The position numbers and the translations under genes were made by a program. The notes under the pieces were generated by a model. That model made no database searches and was not told the origin of the DNA. It worked only from the letters and a program-made list of their open reading frames with translations. A DNA stretch of 64,000 nucleotides from Brachycybe producta (taxonomy: Eukaryota; Arthropoda; Diplopoda; Playtdesmida; Andrognathidae), in contig JAUPFP010000002.1 in assembly GCA_036925085.1 (NCBI GenBank), positions 7,160,890 through 7,224,889 on the forward strand, in the 5' to 3' direction. Shown here in pieces: positions 29,613 to 43,254 of the stretch; the first letter of the stretch is position 1, and every line of letters starts with the position of its first letter.

Positions 29613-32187
29613 GTGAGTATATATTATTATTAAAATAATTATTTTTATTTTTCGATGTTGTCAGTGATTGCTGTTGTCAAGGGGTAATATTCATTTCTAT
29701 CTTTTAGATGTTCAGTAATAATTGTTTGGATTTTCTTTCGTTAGTTGCCGTCATTAACTTTGTTAAAAAGACTTACAGATGATTATTATTATTTTTGGGG
29801 GGGGGGATTCTGGTTTCTAAATTTACACATGATTTCATGATATATTTTGTTGTTTTCTTCATGAAACAATAAAAGTAGAAATAGATATAGAAAATGCAAT
29901 GAAAACCGTTTAACACGAAAACGGATAACACACACGAAATACACGAAGCTCGTATTTTCGATCACAGTATAAGGTTTTTCCAAATATTTTAATTTGTTCA
30001 AGACAAAGTAGAGAACATGAAAATATCGGTTAACACAAAGAAATGTCTAGGTTCTATGAATAAAAAAAATCTATGTACATATTTTATAACACGAAAATAA
30101 ATTTAAATACTTCGTTTTCATACACACAAAAACGATATACGAGCGTATTATGTAAATTATACAATTGTAATTTACTGATTTTCACTAAAAAAAAAAGTAA
30201 TCTGACCCAAGATATGTTTTAAATATTAAAAATAGATATATTTGCATTATTTGTTTTATATAAATTCGTATTGAAATACCATAAATATATGAAAAATATA
30301 TTTTTAAAAATATGTCTTTTAACAAGAAAAAATATATATTCGAGTCCCTTTAATTTCGTATTAAGTGGTTCCCACTTATAATACATATATATAGTATTTT
30401 TGAAGCATTTAAAACAAATTTGAAAGTGATTATAAAAAGTATTTTAAAGATATTTTTATGGCAATATCTTTCAAAATAAACTTTTTTTAATGGTAGCTTA
30501 TCAGTTTTTTTTGTCTGCAGCTCATTCTTTTGCTTTTTTAAAACGGTAAAAGTGAATAAATCAGCTTATTAATAAATATCAAAAGATAGTTTCAGTATTT
30601 TGGAAAACCGTTTAATAGAAAAATGGATAACACGAAAACTCGTATTGCACGAAATATATTTTCTTTCTGTTCTCTTAGAATATTATAAAAATTGTATCTT
30701 TTAATATGAACAAAATGAAGTGTTTTTTTTTCTTCTATTTTTTGTCTTAAATAGTTTCCATTGTATTTAAAAATAAACTTTATACTAGAGTCTGAAAATT
30801 CCAATTTGCAGCCGGATTCTATGTTGAAAGTTAGGATCATATTCTTAATGGTTTTAAAGTCAAAGCTAATGCTAAACTTATCAACTTTTTTAAATAAAAT
30901 TTTCTATCAAAAACATTCATGAGTTTAGCACTACCTTTTGCCTTTGCAATCATTAAAAATTCAATCCTTTATTATTAGGTGAACCTCAGTTGATATTGGA
31001 ATTAATGTGTCGAAATTTATAAAATAATTATTTTAATTAATATATTTTTAAAATAGTTCATGTTCATTCTTTCTGTTTTTTTCTTTTCTTATTAATTTGA
31101 AAAATTAAGAACAAGTCTCGTTATTTAATCGGAAATACAACATTTCAAATTTAAGAAGGAAACATTGTACTTAATTATCAACGAAAAATTCTAATTGAGT
31201 TTCAAGATAGAGACTCCCTGTTGAAGATGGTTTATGAACAGCTCATTTTCGTGCTCTTGAATATTCTTCAAAATTAAGAGAAATGTAGAAAGTGTTTTAG
31301 AAACTAGAACGGTAGCTCCATCACTTAAGGGTATTTTCATGTTCATATATCTTTCAAAAAGAAACTTTTTAAAATGTGAATCTTTTCAAACTTACTTAAA
31401 AAGGTTATTTTTAAAAATGTTAACATAAACTACGCTTAAGTGATTGAGCTATTCTCCAGGTTTCTAAAGCACATTCAAGTTTTTCTTCATTTTGCATTTG
31501 AAAAACAGAATAATCAAGAGTTTAAGAGACGTTTACACTGTTAAAATTACCTTAATGGTTCGTAATTACTGTAAAAAAAAGTGTTGTAATTTTTTGACAG
31601 TAATTACGAACCATTAAGGTAATATACACTGTATGTGTGTAATATACTAGTGGGGTAACTCGTCATAAATGACGGAAGCAAAATTCACAGGCAATTGTGC
31701 CTAGCATTAGAATTTCTTTTCCTCCGCCCTTTTATGACGTCAGACCAAGTAACAAACCAATTAGAAATTGATGACGTTCATAAAAGGATGAAGGAAAATA
31801 AATTCTAACGCTGAGCACAGTTGCCCATGATAAACTCTGGTTTAATTTTGCTACTATTATCTCCTCCCCCTTTTTATATTTGAAAGAGAAAATGATGAGT
31901 TTTTCATTTTCGCTGGTGTGCGCATGCGCGTCGGTTGTTCCTTTTTTTTTACTCTTTTCATTTCAATTTCAGTCACCCCCTCCCACTTTTTCCCCCTCCA
32001 CGTTTCTCTCTCCCCCTTCTACACTTTCCAACTTTTTCCCCTCTCCAATTTAATATCATGGGGTTCTTGAGTGGGGAGTGTGCAACATATAGTTGACCTT
32101 GAGAAAAAAAAAAGAGGTTCATTTATTCATTTATATAAATATTTGTACAGCGTTAATCACACACACCCAAACACACACAGACCTGGC

Positions 32188-32286
<99 letters not shown>

Positions 32287-35200
32287 AATATTAGAACCCT
32301 GTTCTGAGGGTTTAAGATACAGTTCAGGTTTTCTTTTATAACTTTAGCTAACATCTACAGTAAATATAATTTTCAGATGTTCAACGCTTTTAGTTAGAAA
32401 TTCTACACATAGTAAATTTGCTGTTATTTTTTTTTTCTATGTATGGTTATGACTTGACTGACTTTCATTTGATCAATATATTGGTTGGTAGATATTGAAT
32501 GATTTACTTTGAAAATATGTTGGCCTACATGTAGGTCACCTAACTATAAATATTCTGTATTTGCCATAGAAATGCGGCTTCACTATCTGGCCTTTTTTCT
32601 CTCTATTATTTGCTAAACTGTTGGCTAAGTTGAAAATTAAAAAGCATGAAAGGAAGAAGAAGGGTGAGAAGAAGGGTGCCTTTAGATAATGACGAGTTAA
32701 GGATGAGATGTGAAATTGAAAATCAGTTATGGTTTATAGGTCGACCATCGTAGACAAGCATTGAGTTAGTTAGTTGAGTGGATTGAAGATGGAGATTGGG
32801 AGGGGGGGGTGGGAAATTAGAGGGTTATTTTGATGTATTCTGATAGAAATTCCATTTCTTAAAGTGCTTCTGATCTGTGGTGCCTTCATTTTTCGAATAA
32901 CACACATTTGAGGATTTTTAAGAGTCTCTCACATCTTAATAGTTTTCTAAAAGTGACGATTCTTTTAAGTTGTGATGGAATTCTTATATATTTTCTTCTT
33001 TTCGCTTATTTCTTTCATCATAATATAAGTATTGTGGTAATTGCATTTTTCTTAAGATATTTTTTTAAGTAGATTTTTTTTTAAATTCTATTACAACGGC
33101 ATACGGTTATTAGATGAAGAAAAGAAAATTAAATATGTACCGGTATATAGAATTTCGATTGACTGTTTTATTAATACTATGTGGGTTCGTAATGTTGGTA
33201 TTTAATTTGGTGGTAGTGTGAAATTGGAGGTTTTTTTTATTGGAACTGGTCTTCTGGAGCTGATAACGCCTACTGCCTTTTAAAACACATTCATAATTTT
33301 TTTAAACCAAAAAAAACTATTAAGAGTAAAAGGGCGCATTTGGAAATGAAAGAAAAAAAGTTGTCTTCAGTAATAAAATCTAGAAAGTAGTGTTCAGCAA
33401 ACAACATGTGGGTGGGGGGGATTCAGTAAAGATAATACAGATCACTGGTAAACAATATCTAGAATATTTGTAGCACCGTGTGGAGTTCCCACACTGCAGA
33501 GTTACATGTAGTGTGCAAGCTGTTGAAATGAGTCAATATATGGCTCCTAGGTTTGTTTGTGGCAAATATAAGATTAATGAGAGAGTGTGAGAAAAAATGA
33601 TTTCAGAGTTTGGTTGGGGCAGTTTACTTGCAATTTAGTCTAAACATTCTTAAGTGGATGGTAGAAGGTTCTTGTCCTTTTAAAAGTTCATGAAAAATGT
33701 GATCTTAGTCTCATTTTGTAAAATGTTATTGTGATTTTAAGTTATACTTTTGAGGCTACTTAGAAATGACTTCTTAATGTGTGACTTCGCATACAGGTGA
33801 CTTTTGAAAGACATTTTGGCGACAAAATGAAGTCGAAGGTAGCTAGGCTGTGGTCGCAATGTGTTTTTTTGATGGAAAGACGCCAACCTTGACACACAGT
33901 TAAAAGTCGCCTGTGTGCCTAGGTTGGTGTCTTTCCATAGAAAATACATTGCGACGACCATAGGTATAATTTAGAGGGCGCGCGGGGTTGCAGCTGCCAC
34001 CCCCAAAAAAACCCTAAATTAATTTGCTTTTTTAAAAAAAATTAATTCTAATTTTGTTTAGAAATTTAACATGCAAGTTTTTCAATAAAAACAGGATGCA
34101 AGTTCACGCATTTGTCACCAATTTATCTGTTTCTGTTCATGCTGGCCATCATGAAGCATTTTTAGTGCAATAAAACGCAATGCAATACTAGGTCTTTTTT
34201 TTGTTCTTGGTCCCCCAACTCTTGCCATTGCCAAGTATGCGTAAATTGGGATTTAATAGTGGGGTACTTGCAATTCCAATTTACGCCTATGGTGACGACA
34301 GTCTAGCAACCCTTCGACTTCATTTTGTCGCTGAAAAAGTCTTTCAAAAGCCGCCTGCGTGTTCCAATTGGCGTTTTTATTCTAATGAACACTTTGTAGT
34401 GTTTCAATTTGGCGCTAGTCATTTTAAGTAATTTACCTGTTTATCATTTTTATTCAGCAAAATAACCCAATAAAATAAATTGTATTGCTTTTTAGTGCCA
34501 TAAATGAATTGAAGAAGAAGAAAAAAACACAAAAAAACCATTCAAATGTGTAGGTTGTTTTTGATATGAAGTTGAAAAACAAAACCAAATATCGACATAT
34601 TTTGGTGTTGAACTTGGATTAAGTGTCCTAGGCCTAGAAAGAAAAAATTGGGAATTTCATCTTTTTAGCCTTGAATAACGGCTTTTGTATTTGCTCGCGT
34701 GTGCTGCAAAATTAGGACAATGAAGCATTTCTAGTAGTTCATTACAAAAGAGAGAACAACTTCTTCTTAGGTTCTTTACACCCACCCACACCTACACACA
34801 TAAAATACCCCGTAATACACACGCGAGCGCATAAATAACCACCCCCAAAAATAAGAAAGAAACACGTGTGTATGTAGAGTTAAATTATTATTTGATAAAA
34901 AATGTTCATAAAATTGACGTCATTCACTCATGTTTGATGATCGATATCTTTAACGAGTATTATAAAAAAAATATTGTATATATTGCATTAAGCTTGGGTC
35001 TCACATGCGTGAAAAAGCAGAAAATAGAAATAGAATTTTTTTAAAAAAAAAAAAAGTCGAACAAATTTTTTTTTTCCATTTATGTTTTCCGTTACGTTTA
35101 AAGGGTTCTCGGGTTCAAGGATTAAAGAATGGAGAAAGAAAAAGCAGGAGTCATAAAGGATGATGTGTCTGAAGGGACACCTTCATATTGGCTGATAAAC

Positions 35201-38200
35201 TAATTTCGTGTGACATAACACAACAGCAGAAATATTATTTCACTTCATTAAGCGAACTTTTCAGCTTCAGCTTCTAGCTGAAAATAAAAAAGATATTTCT
35301 TAAGCACATGTTGTTTTTTGATAAAAAAAAAATCAATTCAATCGATTCCTAAGAAAATTATGCCTTGAACTCACATATAAAAAATAATAATAATGGAAAT
35401 TAAAAAAGCCAGAAAAAAGTTTCCTCTACAATTTCTGCTTTTCTTCGCGTTCAAGCGTTTTTATACATTACAATAGAAAAACACACCAAGAACATTTTAG
35501 TGTATAGACGAGCGGAGAACGAATAGAAATAGTAATGTAGTTATGGAGAATAGTGAGGCAACTGAATAAGCGTCAAACTAAATAACCAACACGTTTTCAG
35601 CGGGTTTTTTTTTTCTGAATTCGGTACTTGTTTATTTTGGCGTTTAATCTATTTGGAGCTTATTATTCAGTTTGGAATTTGTTGTAAATGGCGTTTATTC
35701 TATTTGCCACTTGTTCAGTGCCACGAGAATAGTACTTTTCAAATACGACTTTTCTAGATACAATTTCAAATAATTCCGCATGGCAGCAGGAAGTATTTTT
35801 ACCTTTTTTTTTCTCTGCCAAATAACGGAATAGAATTTAAGATCCTAAACACTACAGACACCGAAAATGTTGCAGTTCCAATTTCCAAAGTTGCTCAAAT
35901 GGCTGTAGCAACCAAACAGCAATTCGAAACGTCATGAAGAACGCCTGAAGAACATATTAAAGGAATACGCCCAATTTTTTTCTTAAAGCTGAAAGATGCT
36001 TTTAAAGAACGGAAAAGTGACTATTGCAAAATGGACCTTTTTTTTGAGGGTCAATGGTCTTTAGCATGGGTCCGACAAATTAACATAATTAAAAATTGTA
36101 TAAAATAAAAACCCCTTTTTAATATTGCAACAAAAAGCGGTGTGAATAACCTGGCCACGACATTCAAGAAGATATTGCAACTTAAATTATTTTTAAAAAT
36201 TCAATTTAAGGGCACTTTTTTTTTCTTTCAAATACATGAAATTTCAATTAACATTATTGCGTCTATGACATTTTCTGTTGAGTTTTTCTGCATGTGGGAT
36301 CTTGGGTCTTAATTTCATGAAGGTGTGTGTGTTTTTTTTTAAATACATGTACATATGTAAGCAATAAATTACATACAAAACTATTTTTAACATAATATCT
36401 ACTTACGGTACACAAATGTACTTATTTATGTTTGTTTGATTGACACATTTATACAATGTAATAATGAAAATACAGGTGGCTTTTTGTTGAGCTTCACTTT
36501 ATTTTGTCATTTAATGATAAAATAAATTCCCACTTTATATAATGTTGTAATTTTACTTTTCTCATTATGCAAGTTGGGCGTTTGCTTAAAACTTCTTAAA
36601 TGAGTAAGTCTGAAAGGTTATAGGTAAAAATTTGTCTGAAATTTTTTTTTAACTGAATTACTGAAAAAAAACATCTACTTATATTCATATTCTGCATAAC
36701 AAAAACACATTAAATTATAATTTTTAGTAGGTGTTTTTGGTGCACACTACTTGTTTATAATAAATGTTCTTTTCTTAACATTTACGAGCAAACAAGGTTT
36801 TAATTTTGAGTGGGCATAAAAGGGTTTTGTGACAAAATGTTGCCATAACACATTTTCTTTTTTTCACCTTTTTTAACCTCGTTTGTTGATGTAAGTAATG
36901 GTTGATTTAAGTCTGTATTTCAAGAAGGAAACTTAAATTTCGAGGAGGGTTAAAACTGAGAAAACCCGCGAGGTTATTGAGTAACCTTAAGCTAAGGTCG
37001 CACATGCAGCAAATATTGAGAACGAAGAAGGAAGTTCTGAAAAGTTGAGGAAAGAAAAATCCTGAAATGATTTTTTTTCTGCCACACGGAATTACATTTT
37101 ATCAGCCAATAGGAAGATGTTTTTCCGATGCTCCAACTCTTTATGACTCCTCGTCTGATTTTTTTTTTCTTCCTTCATTTATAAATTTAAATATTTGATT
37201 GAACGCCAAGGAAAGCAGAAATATGGCTGAAACTTGATTAATTTTTAATTCTACACAAAATTAATTCTTCTCAATGTAAAAAAAAGTTTTTTATATAATT
37301 TTTTTTAGAAAATCTTAATTTGTTTATGAATAAACTGATTTTCGAATTTTGATTATTCTGCTTTTCACGAGCAGAATTATGAGAAACTATAAAGTGTTTG
37401 AGAAACTAGAAGTGTGTAGCTCAATCACTTACGCAGTGCCATCTTAATGGGGGGCCAACTGGGCCCTGGCTTAGGGCCTCCGTCTAAACTAGGGCCTCAA
37501 TCAGTTAATTGTCACTATTTTCTGTGTTTTTAAATCTTTAATTTCAATTTATCCGTCATCAAAAACATTTTACTATTTAAAAAATAGGCCTATTCACTTA
37601 TGTGATTTACTTCATAAAAGTCCTGTTCCAATATATACAATGGAAATCATCATGGAATCAGGAATACTTTTTATATATAGAATATTGGTTCATTTGGGGG
37701 GGGGGTGGGAAATGAGTTTATTTGTAAGGCATGGTTGGGGGCCTCAAATAAATCTTTTGCCAGGGGCCACAAAAGACTTAAAGACGGCCCTGCACTTGAG
37801 GCCGTTTTCATGTGAATATTTTTTTTTAAATTATAGACAAAAATAAAAAATAAAACATCATCTGCTTAACTAATTCAAGTTTTTCTTCATTTTGCAACTG
37901 AAAGACTTGAATAATCAGAATTCGAGAGGCCAGCATTGAAGAAGAAAATTTTTTTTTATTAAATATAATTTAAAAAAGGGTTATTCCATGGAACCTTGCT
38001 CAGGTTTAAGTTGAAATTTGAGTTTTAAGTTTTCTTTTTGAATTTGAGCCATACATTTTTTAAAAAGAACTTCCTATTGGAAACTATAAAAGAAATATTG
38101 TGTACAATGAAATAAAAAAAACCATCTCTATGTGTGTGTTTTCTAAATGAAGAACAACTTTTCCGGTCAAATGAGTAATTGTATTTCTGTTACTTATTTT

Positions 38201-41200
38201 ACAGTTTAAAATAATGTGTGTAGGAGTCTTGAGGACTTTTCATCTTCTTCTCATGTGTGTCTTTTTACAGATGCCATTGATCTTATCTTAACGTAGACAC
38301 AGGTGAGAAATGACGTTAGTAGTGACGTCAGTCATTCCTGGTTCTTTTTTTTATTTTGTTTTGATCAATGGGATCTCAAATGTCACTTTCAATATAAACG
38401 GGTTTATATAGAGCTTCCAAGTTGGAAAACCACTTTTGAACAACATTACTTAAAAAGTTTTAGTTTATATCAGTGAAGAAGAGTATGACGCTGATGAATG
38501 AACGTCAAAACGTTCAATAAATAATACCATTTATAGTTAGTTATTTTTGACACAAATAAAAAAAACCTTTATGTTTGAAATTTTAAGTGTATGGTAGTTA
38601 GTATTAGGTCCAAATTCAAGAATCTTAAAATTTTGAAACTTTTGAAGCTTTGAAACTTGAAATTAACATTGACATTAAGTTACTTTTAAAAGTACATTAA
38701 TGAATTGCAATTAATAATTACATCAGTAAAAAAAAGAAATTAATTACATTTACAATTAAAAGTTTTAAAAAAGAAATTAATCACAATTACCATATTAGCC
38801 CAAATGTAGCGCATTCTCTCGAATTTAACGCGACCCATTAATTTTTCATGAAGGATTTCAGGAAAAAAGGGAAACATTATGATAATTATATCAAACTAAT
38901 TTAATTACTTTTCTAAAATAGATCTTTTATTATTTCACGTGCAATGAATTTTCTAAATTGCATTGTCGTAAGCAAATATATAAAAAAAATCTCATTGATG
39001 CCCAATCTAGTTAGCCTAACTTTTTGTATCTCACATTACACAATGAATATGAAGAAATTGTTGTCTGGTAGACTTCACTGGGAACGTGTTGCATCCAACA
39101 ATTTTTTTTGTAGCTTTTCAGGGATTACGTGCAATGAATTTTTGAAGTTACAAGTAGCCTAGAAAGACCTGTGTGACAGAGGGACAAAAGTCTAATTGCA
39201 GCATGTAAAATGCATTATCAATCACCCAAGTATAATAAACTCAGTAATAATTGCAATGTGTGTTCTGGTGTAGGTGAAATAATGTGCTCACTGTCAGAAA
39301 ATTAAGAGTCAGCATAATACAAGTTTAGTTTCATGAATAAGTCTCTCAAAATAACGAATAATTTTACAGGCAGTTAGAAATCGGTCAGAACTTCAGTTGG
39401 CTCCGCCCTTGTTATGACGACCAGCAACTTCTAATTGGCTGGATATGTAGTCTAACGTCACATGCTCCGCCCTTTTCAACGTCAGACTATACATAACCAG
39501 CCAACCAGGCTAACTGCCTGTATAATTTTTGCTTGTAATAGAATGACTAATTTATGAACACCGTGTATAAGGTCCGTACGGCATTGTCTTATAGGGTTTT
39601 GAGGAGACAAAACAAAACAATCAGGCTCATTATTCTCATTGTCTTTGATGCATACTTTATAGACACCCTGTATATCATCTAAGATTCATTTGTATTGATT
39701 TTGCTGTTGTGGTTCTCAATGAGTAGTAGGCGTGGTGTTATTTGTTTCACACAACGAAAGACACTTCCTAACATTTAAGTGCTAGAAGCATAATTATTTA
39801 TGAAGATAAAATGAGAATTTAATCGATATAAATTTATTTTATTTGTTATACTGTATAATATTCATTGAAGGGGAAGAGAAAAAGTGGAAAAGTAAATAAT
39901 TTTTCTTCTAAAATATTTTTTAAATTTTAACACGTTAATATAGATGCAAATTTTAATTAACTTTTTGATTTAAATTTTCATCATTATGAAATTTTAAAAT
40001 TGCCACTGGTGCTATGTACCGCATTGTCAAATACAGCAGCACATATTGGTCGTGTTTTATAAAATAAAATGCTAACAAACCAGCACGTGTTATATCTCAT
40101 TGCTCACAGCTCATGGTTAAAGCTAAAGGTTTACATAAAATGCACAAAATGCATAATGACAGTTTTAACTCCTTTGAGATACCTTATGATTACCATATGA
40201 GTGGCATATGTGTAATAATAATCAATTTAATTTAAATTAAAAATATTTAAAACGCGCAAATTTCATTTTTTTTTTTTTTTTGCAAATTTGGTATAAAGTT
40301 GCGTAATTTCACAGATTTCATCAAAAACACTTTTTAAACTAAATCATTTTGATTTAGTATTTTTTTGTTATTGCTTCTGATGGCTGCAGCTGTTATTTGT
40401 TTCAGACATTTAATTAAATGTGATTTTGCTGTATTAATTTAGTCTTTTTTATTGAAATTGTTGTTGGGTTTATATCAATAGGGTTTTATATTTTCTGGTT
40501 TTGACAATGCACTTTCTATGCTGCACTTGGACTCTTGTCCCTCTGCCATAGGCCTTTATGGCTGCTTGCAGAGTAATTTTTCAAATTCAAATTCAAATTC
40601 ATTAAAAGCGCAATTTTCTTGGATATTTTGCATTTTTGAGGAGCTATTTCTATTTCCATAAAATGCATAATTTCTAAATACCAAATGGCACATTTGTTAA
40701 TTTTTATTTGCATAAATTTTTTTTTACCTAAGCCATGACATTATGGGATGAGTTAACCTGTCGATGTAATAGGGTTTGTGTATCAGTACTTCTCAAAGTC
40801 TTTTTCAAAATGGCTAATATTCTCCATTGTCACATATGTAAAGACAACTCACTTTCTATTGTTCTCTTCTGAGCAAAACCTTATAGCGACTCACATAAGA
40901 ATCGATCCCACTGGCAATATTTCTTCTTGAAGAAATTGCAATTGCCAATCCGATTGTACTCTTGAGACACTTGGAATGAATAGCTTCTTGTACATTTTCT
41001 TGCAGAAACTGCTTATCTTTTCTTCAAGAAATTGTGCAAGATTAACACCAATATTTGCGTCATTTTTTGCTGAAATAAATAGCCAGCACCGCTTTATATT
41101 TATTCTTATGCTATTTTAGAAGAGGACATGCTGCTATGCTAGTTGGTGAATAAAGAATAATTACATATTGCATAGCTTTTTGACTTGGAGTGAGGGTGGT

Positions 41201-43161
41201 AACAGTACATTGTGGTTACTCTATACAAACACTGCACACACACATACATACTCGAAAATGATATGGAAGATATTCATAATATCTAAAGTATAACATGAGA
41301 TTTAAAACACTTGGGCTTGTTTCACACGATGCGTGCATTTGTAACACATTTGTCACTTTGAACTTAAAGAAACCCTGAATTAATAAAAGGTTGTATTGCA
41401 AAGTTGGCTTCAACTTTAGCAATAATCAGTTATTGTGTAATTATAGATAATAATAAATTAATAATGAGGATATGGCTTTTTTTTATTTACTGAGGGTAGG
41501 CACCGGCAGTATAATGCATGGTGATGCACGTGTAAGTCGACATGTCCATTTTTCCTACTGCAGGGTTGTTAGATGTATAATGTATTATTACAAACACAAG
41601 AATAAAATACATAGATTTATTTATTTGTAAGCAAAAGTAAATTATAAACAAAAAAATGTAACACACACATAATCATCATGAAACATATATTGTATACAGT
41701 ATATACAAAGGGTAAGGACAACAGAAATCACACATGCGCACATTGCACAAATACATTTAGAAAGAGGGAATTGTATAGTATTTGAGCTCGATAAAATTTG
41801 ACAGTAAAAATTCCATTGATTTCTTGAGAATCCTCAAGTGTATTTATTTCATCTATCTTTCTTTTCTACGAAAAATACGATTTCATTTTTTTGTTTCGTT
41901 TGAATTATATCCTTTTCCTCGAATATTCATTTTTTTGATTTTTCTTATTTAATCTTCAATTTTTGTTTCTCGTCTTCATGGTGATTTTATGTAATTAAAT
42001 GAACTTTTGTTTTGAGATCTGTAATTTTTCCATTTCACAATAAAATGTCATTTCTATTTACTTTCAAGAAACCATACATACGTTAAACCTGGATCCCACA
42101 TGCAGAAAAAGAAACAACCGAAAATGCGGCTTAAATTAGAATTTGTTTCATTTGAATCTATTTATTTGGCAGAAAGTAGGCAAGTGAATTTTTTCTTTCT
42201 GCCACGTAAAACTACATTTTATCAGCCAATAAGGTGTCTTTTAAAGCATCAGTCTTTATAACTCCTACTTCTATTTTTTCTACCCTCTATTGTAAATTCA
42301 AAATTGTTCTTTAAATTTTTCCTACTGTAATATGTGATATAATCTTTAAAAGTCAAGAAAAGCAGAAATGTACGAAGCTTTTTCTGCATTTTTAAATTTC
42401 TATTTCTATTTATATTTTCTGCTTTTTTAAATTTCCATTTCAATTTTCTGCCGTTTTAAATTTCCATTTCAATTTTCTGCCGTTTTAAATTTCCATTTCA
42501 ATTTTCTGCCGTTTTAAATTTCTTTTTCCAACTAAACAGGGTCTTGTTTCCCTACGGATTTTGCTAAATTCGTTCTCTTGGCTTTCAGTTTCAATTTTCT
42601 GCTTTATTAAATTTTTAATTCTGTTTTCTGTTTTTTGATGCGTTTAAATCCCAGACCTTACACTTAATACTATAACTAAGGGAATAAGGTTTACTTGAAA
42701 ATTGGAATTCAATTTTGTTCAATTCCTTTGGGAGTTTTGATGTGAAAGTAGCCATTTGGATATTTTAATGATTATTTTTTATATCTCTAATGGAGTGTTT
42801 TATTGTTGTTGTTTTCTGGCTTATTTATTTTTTCCCCCTCCATTTCTGTAGTTAAAATGAATTAAATTACAGTTATCTCTATCTGGTTGTGCATGTAAAC
42901 AGTAGACAAACAGTTTTAGAATGGGTTTTATTCAGTGTTCTTTTACGGTTTTTTTCTGCTTTACAAAAGAGGATTAACTTTGGTTGCCATGGTCCATATA
43001 AATAGTATTGTAAACTATGGATGTCGATTCCATTAATACTGATCGATATCTTACACAACTAACTGTTGGTCACTGAATCAATTTATTGACATGATGATGA
43101 GAATACTATGGGAAATATACACAACATATTATTTCTTCTTCTGAACCATTTCTTTCATAGT

Positions 43162-43254
<93 letters not shown>

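Noticed and set aside
32071-32354. Open frames of Tyr-Ile repeats
   Set aside because: Produced by the (TA)n microsatellite.
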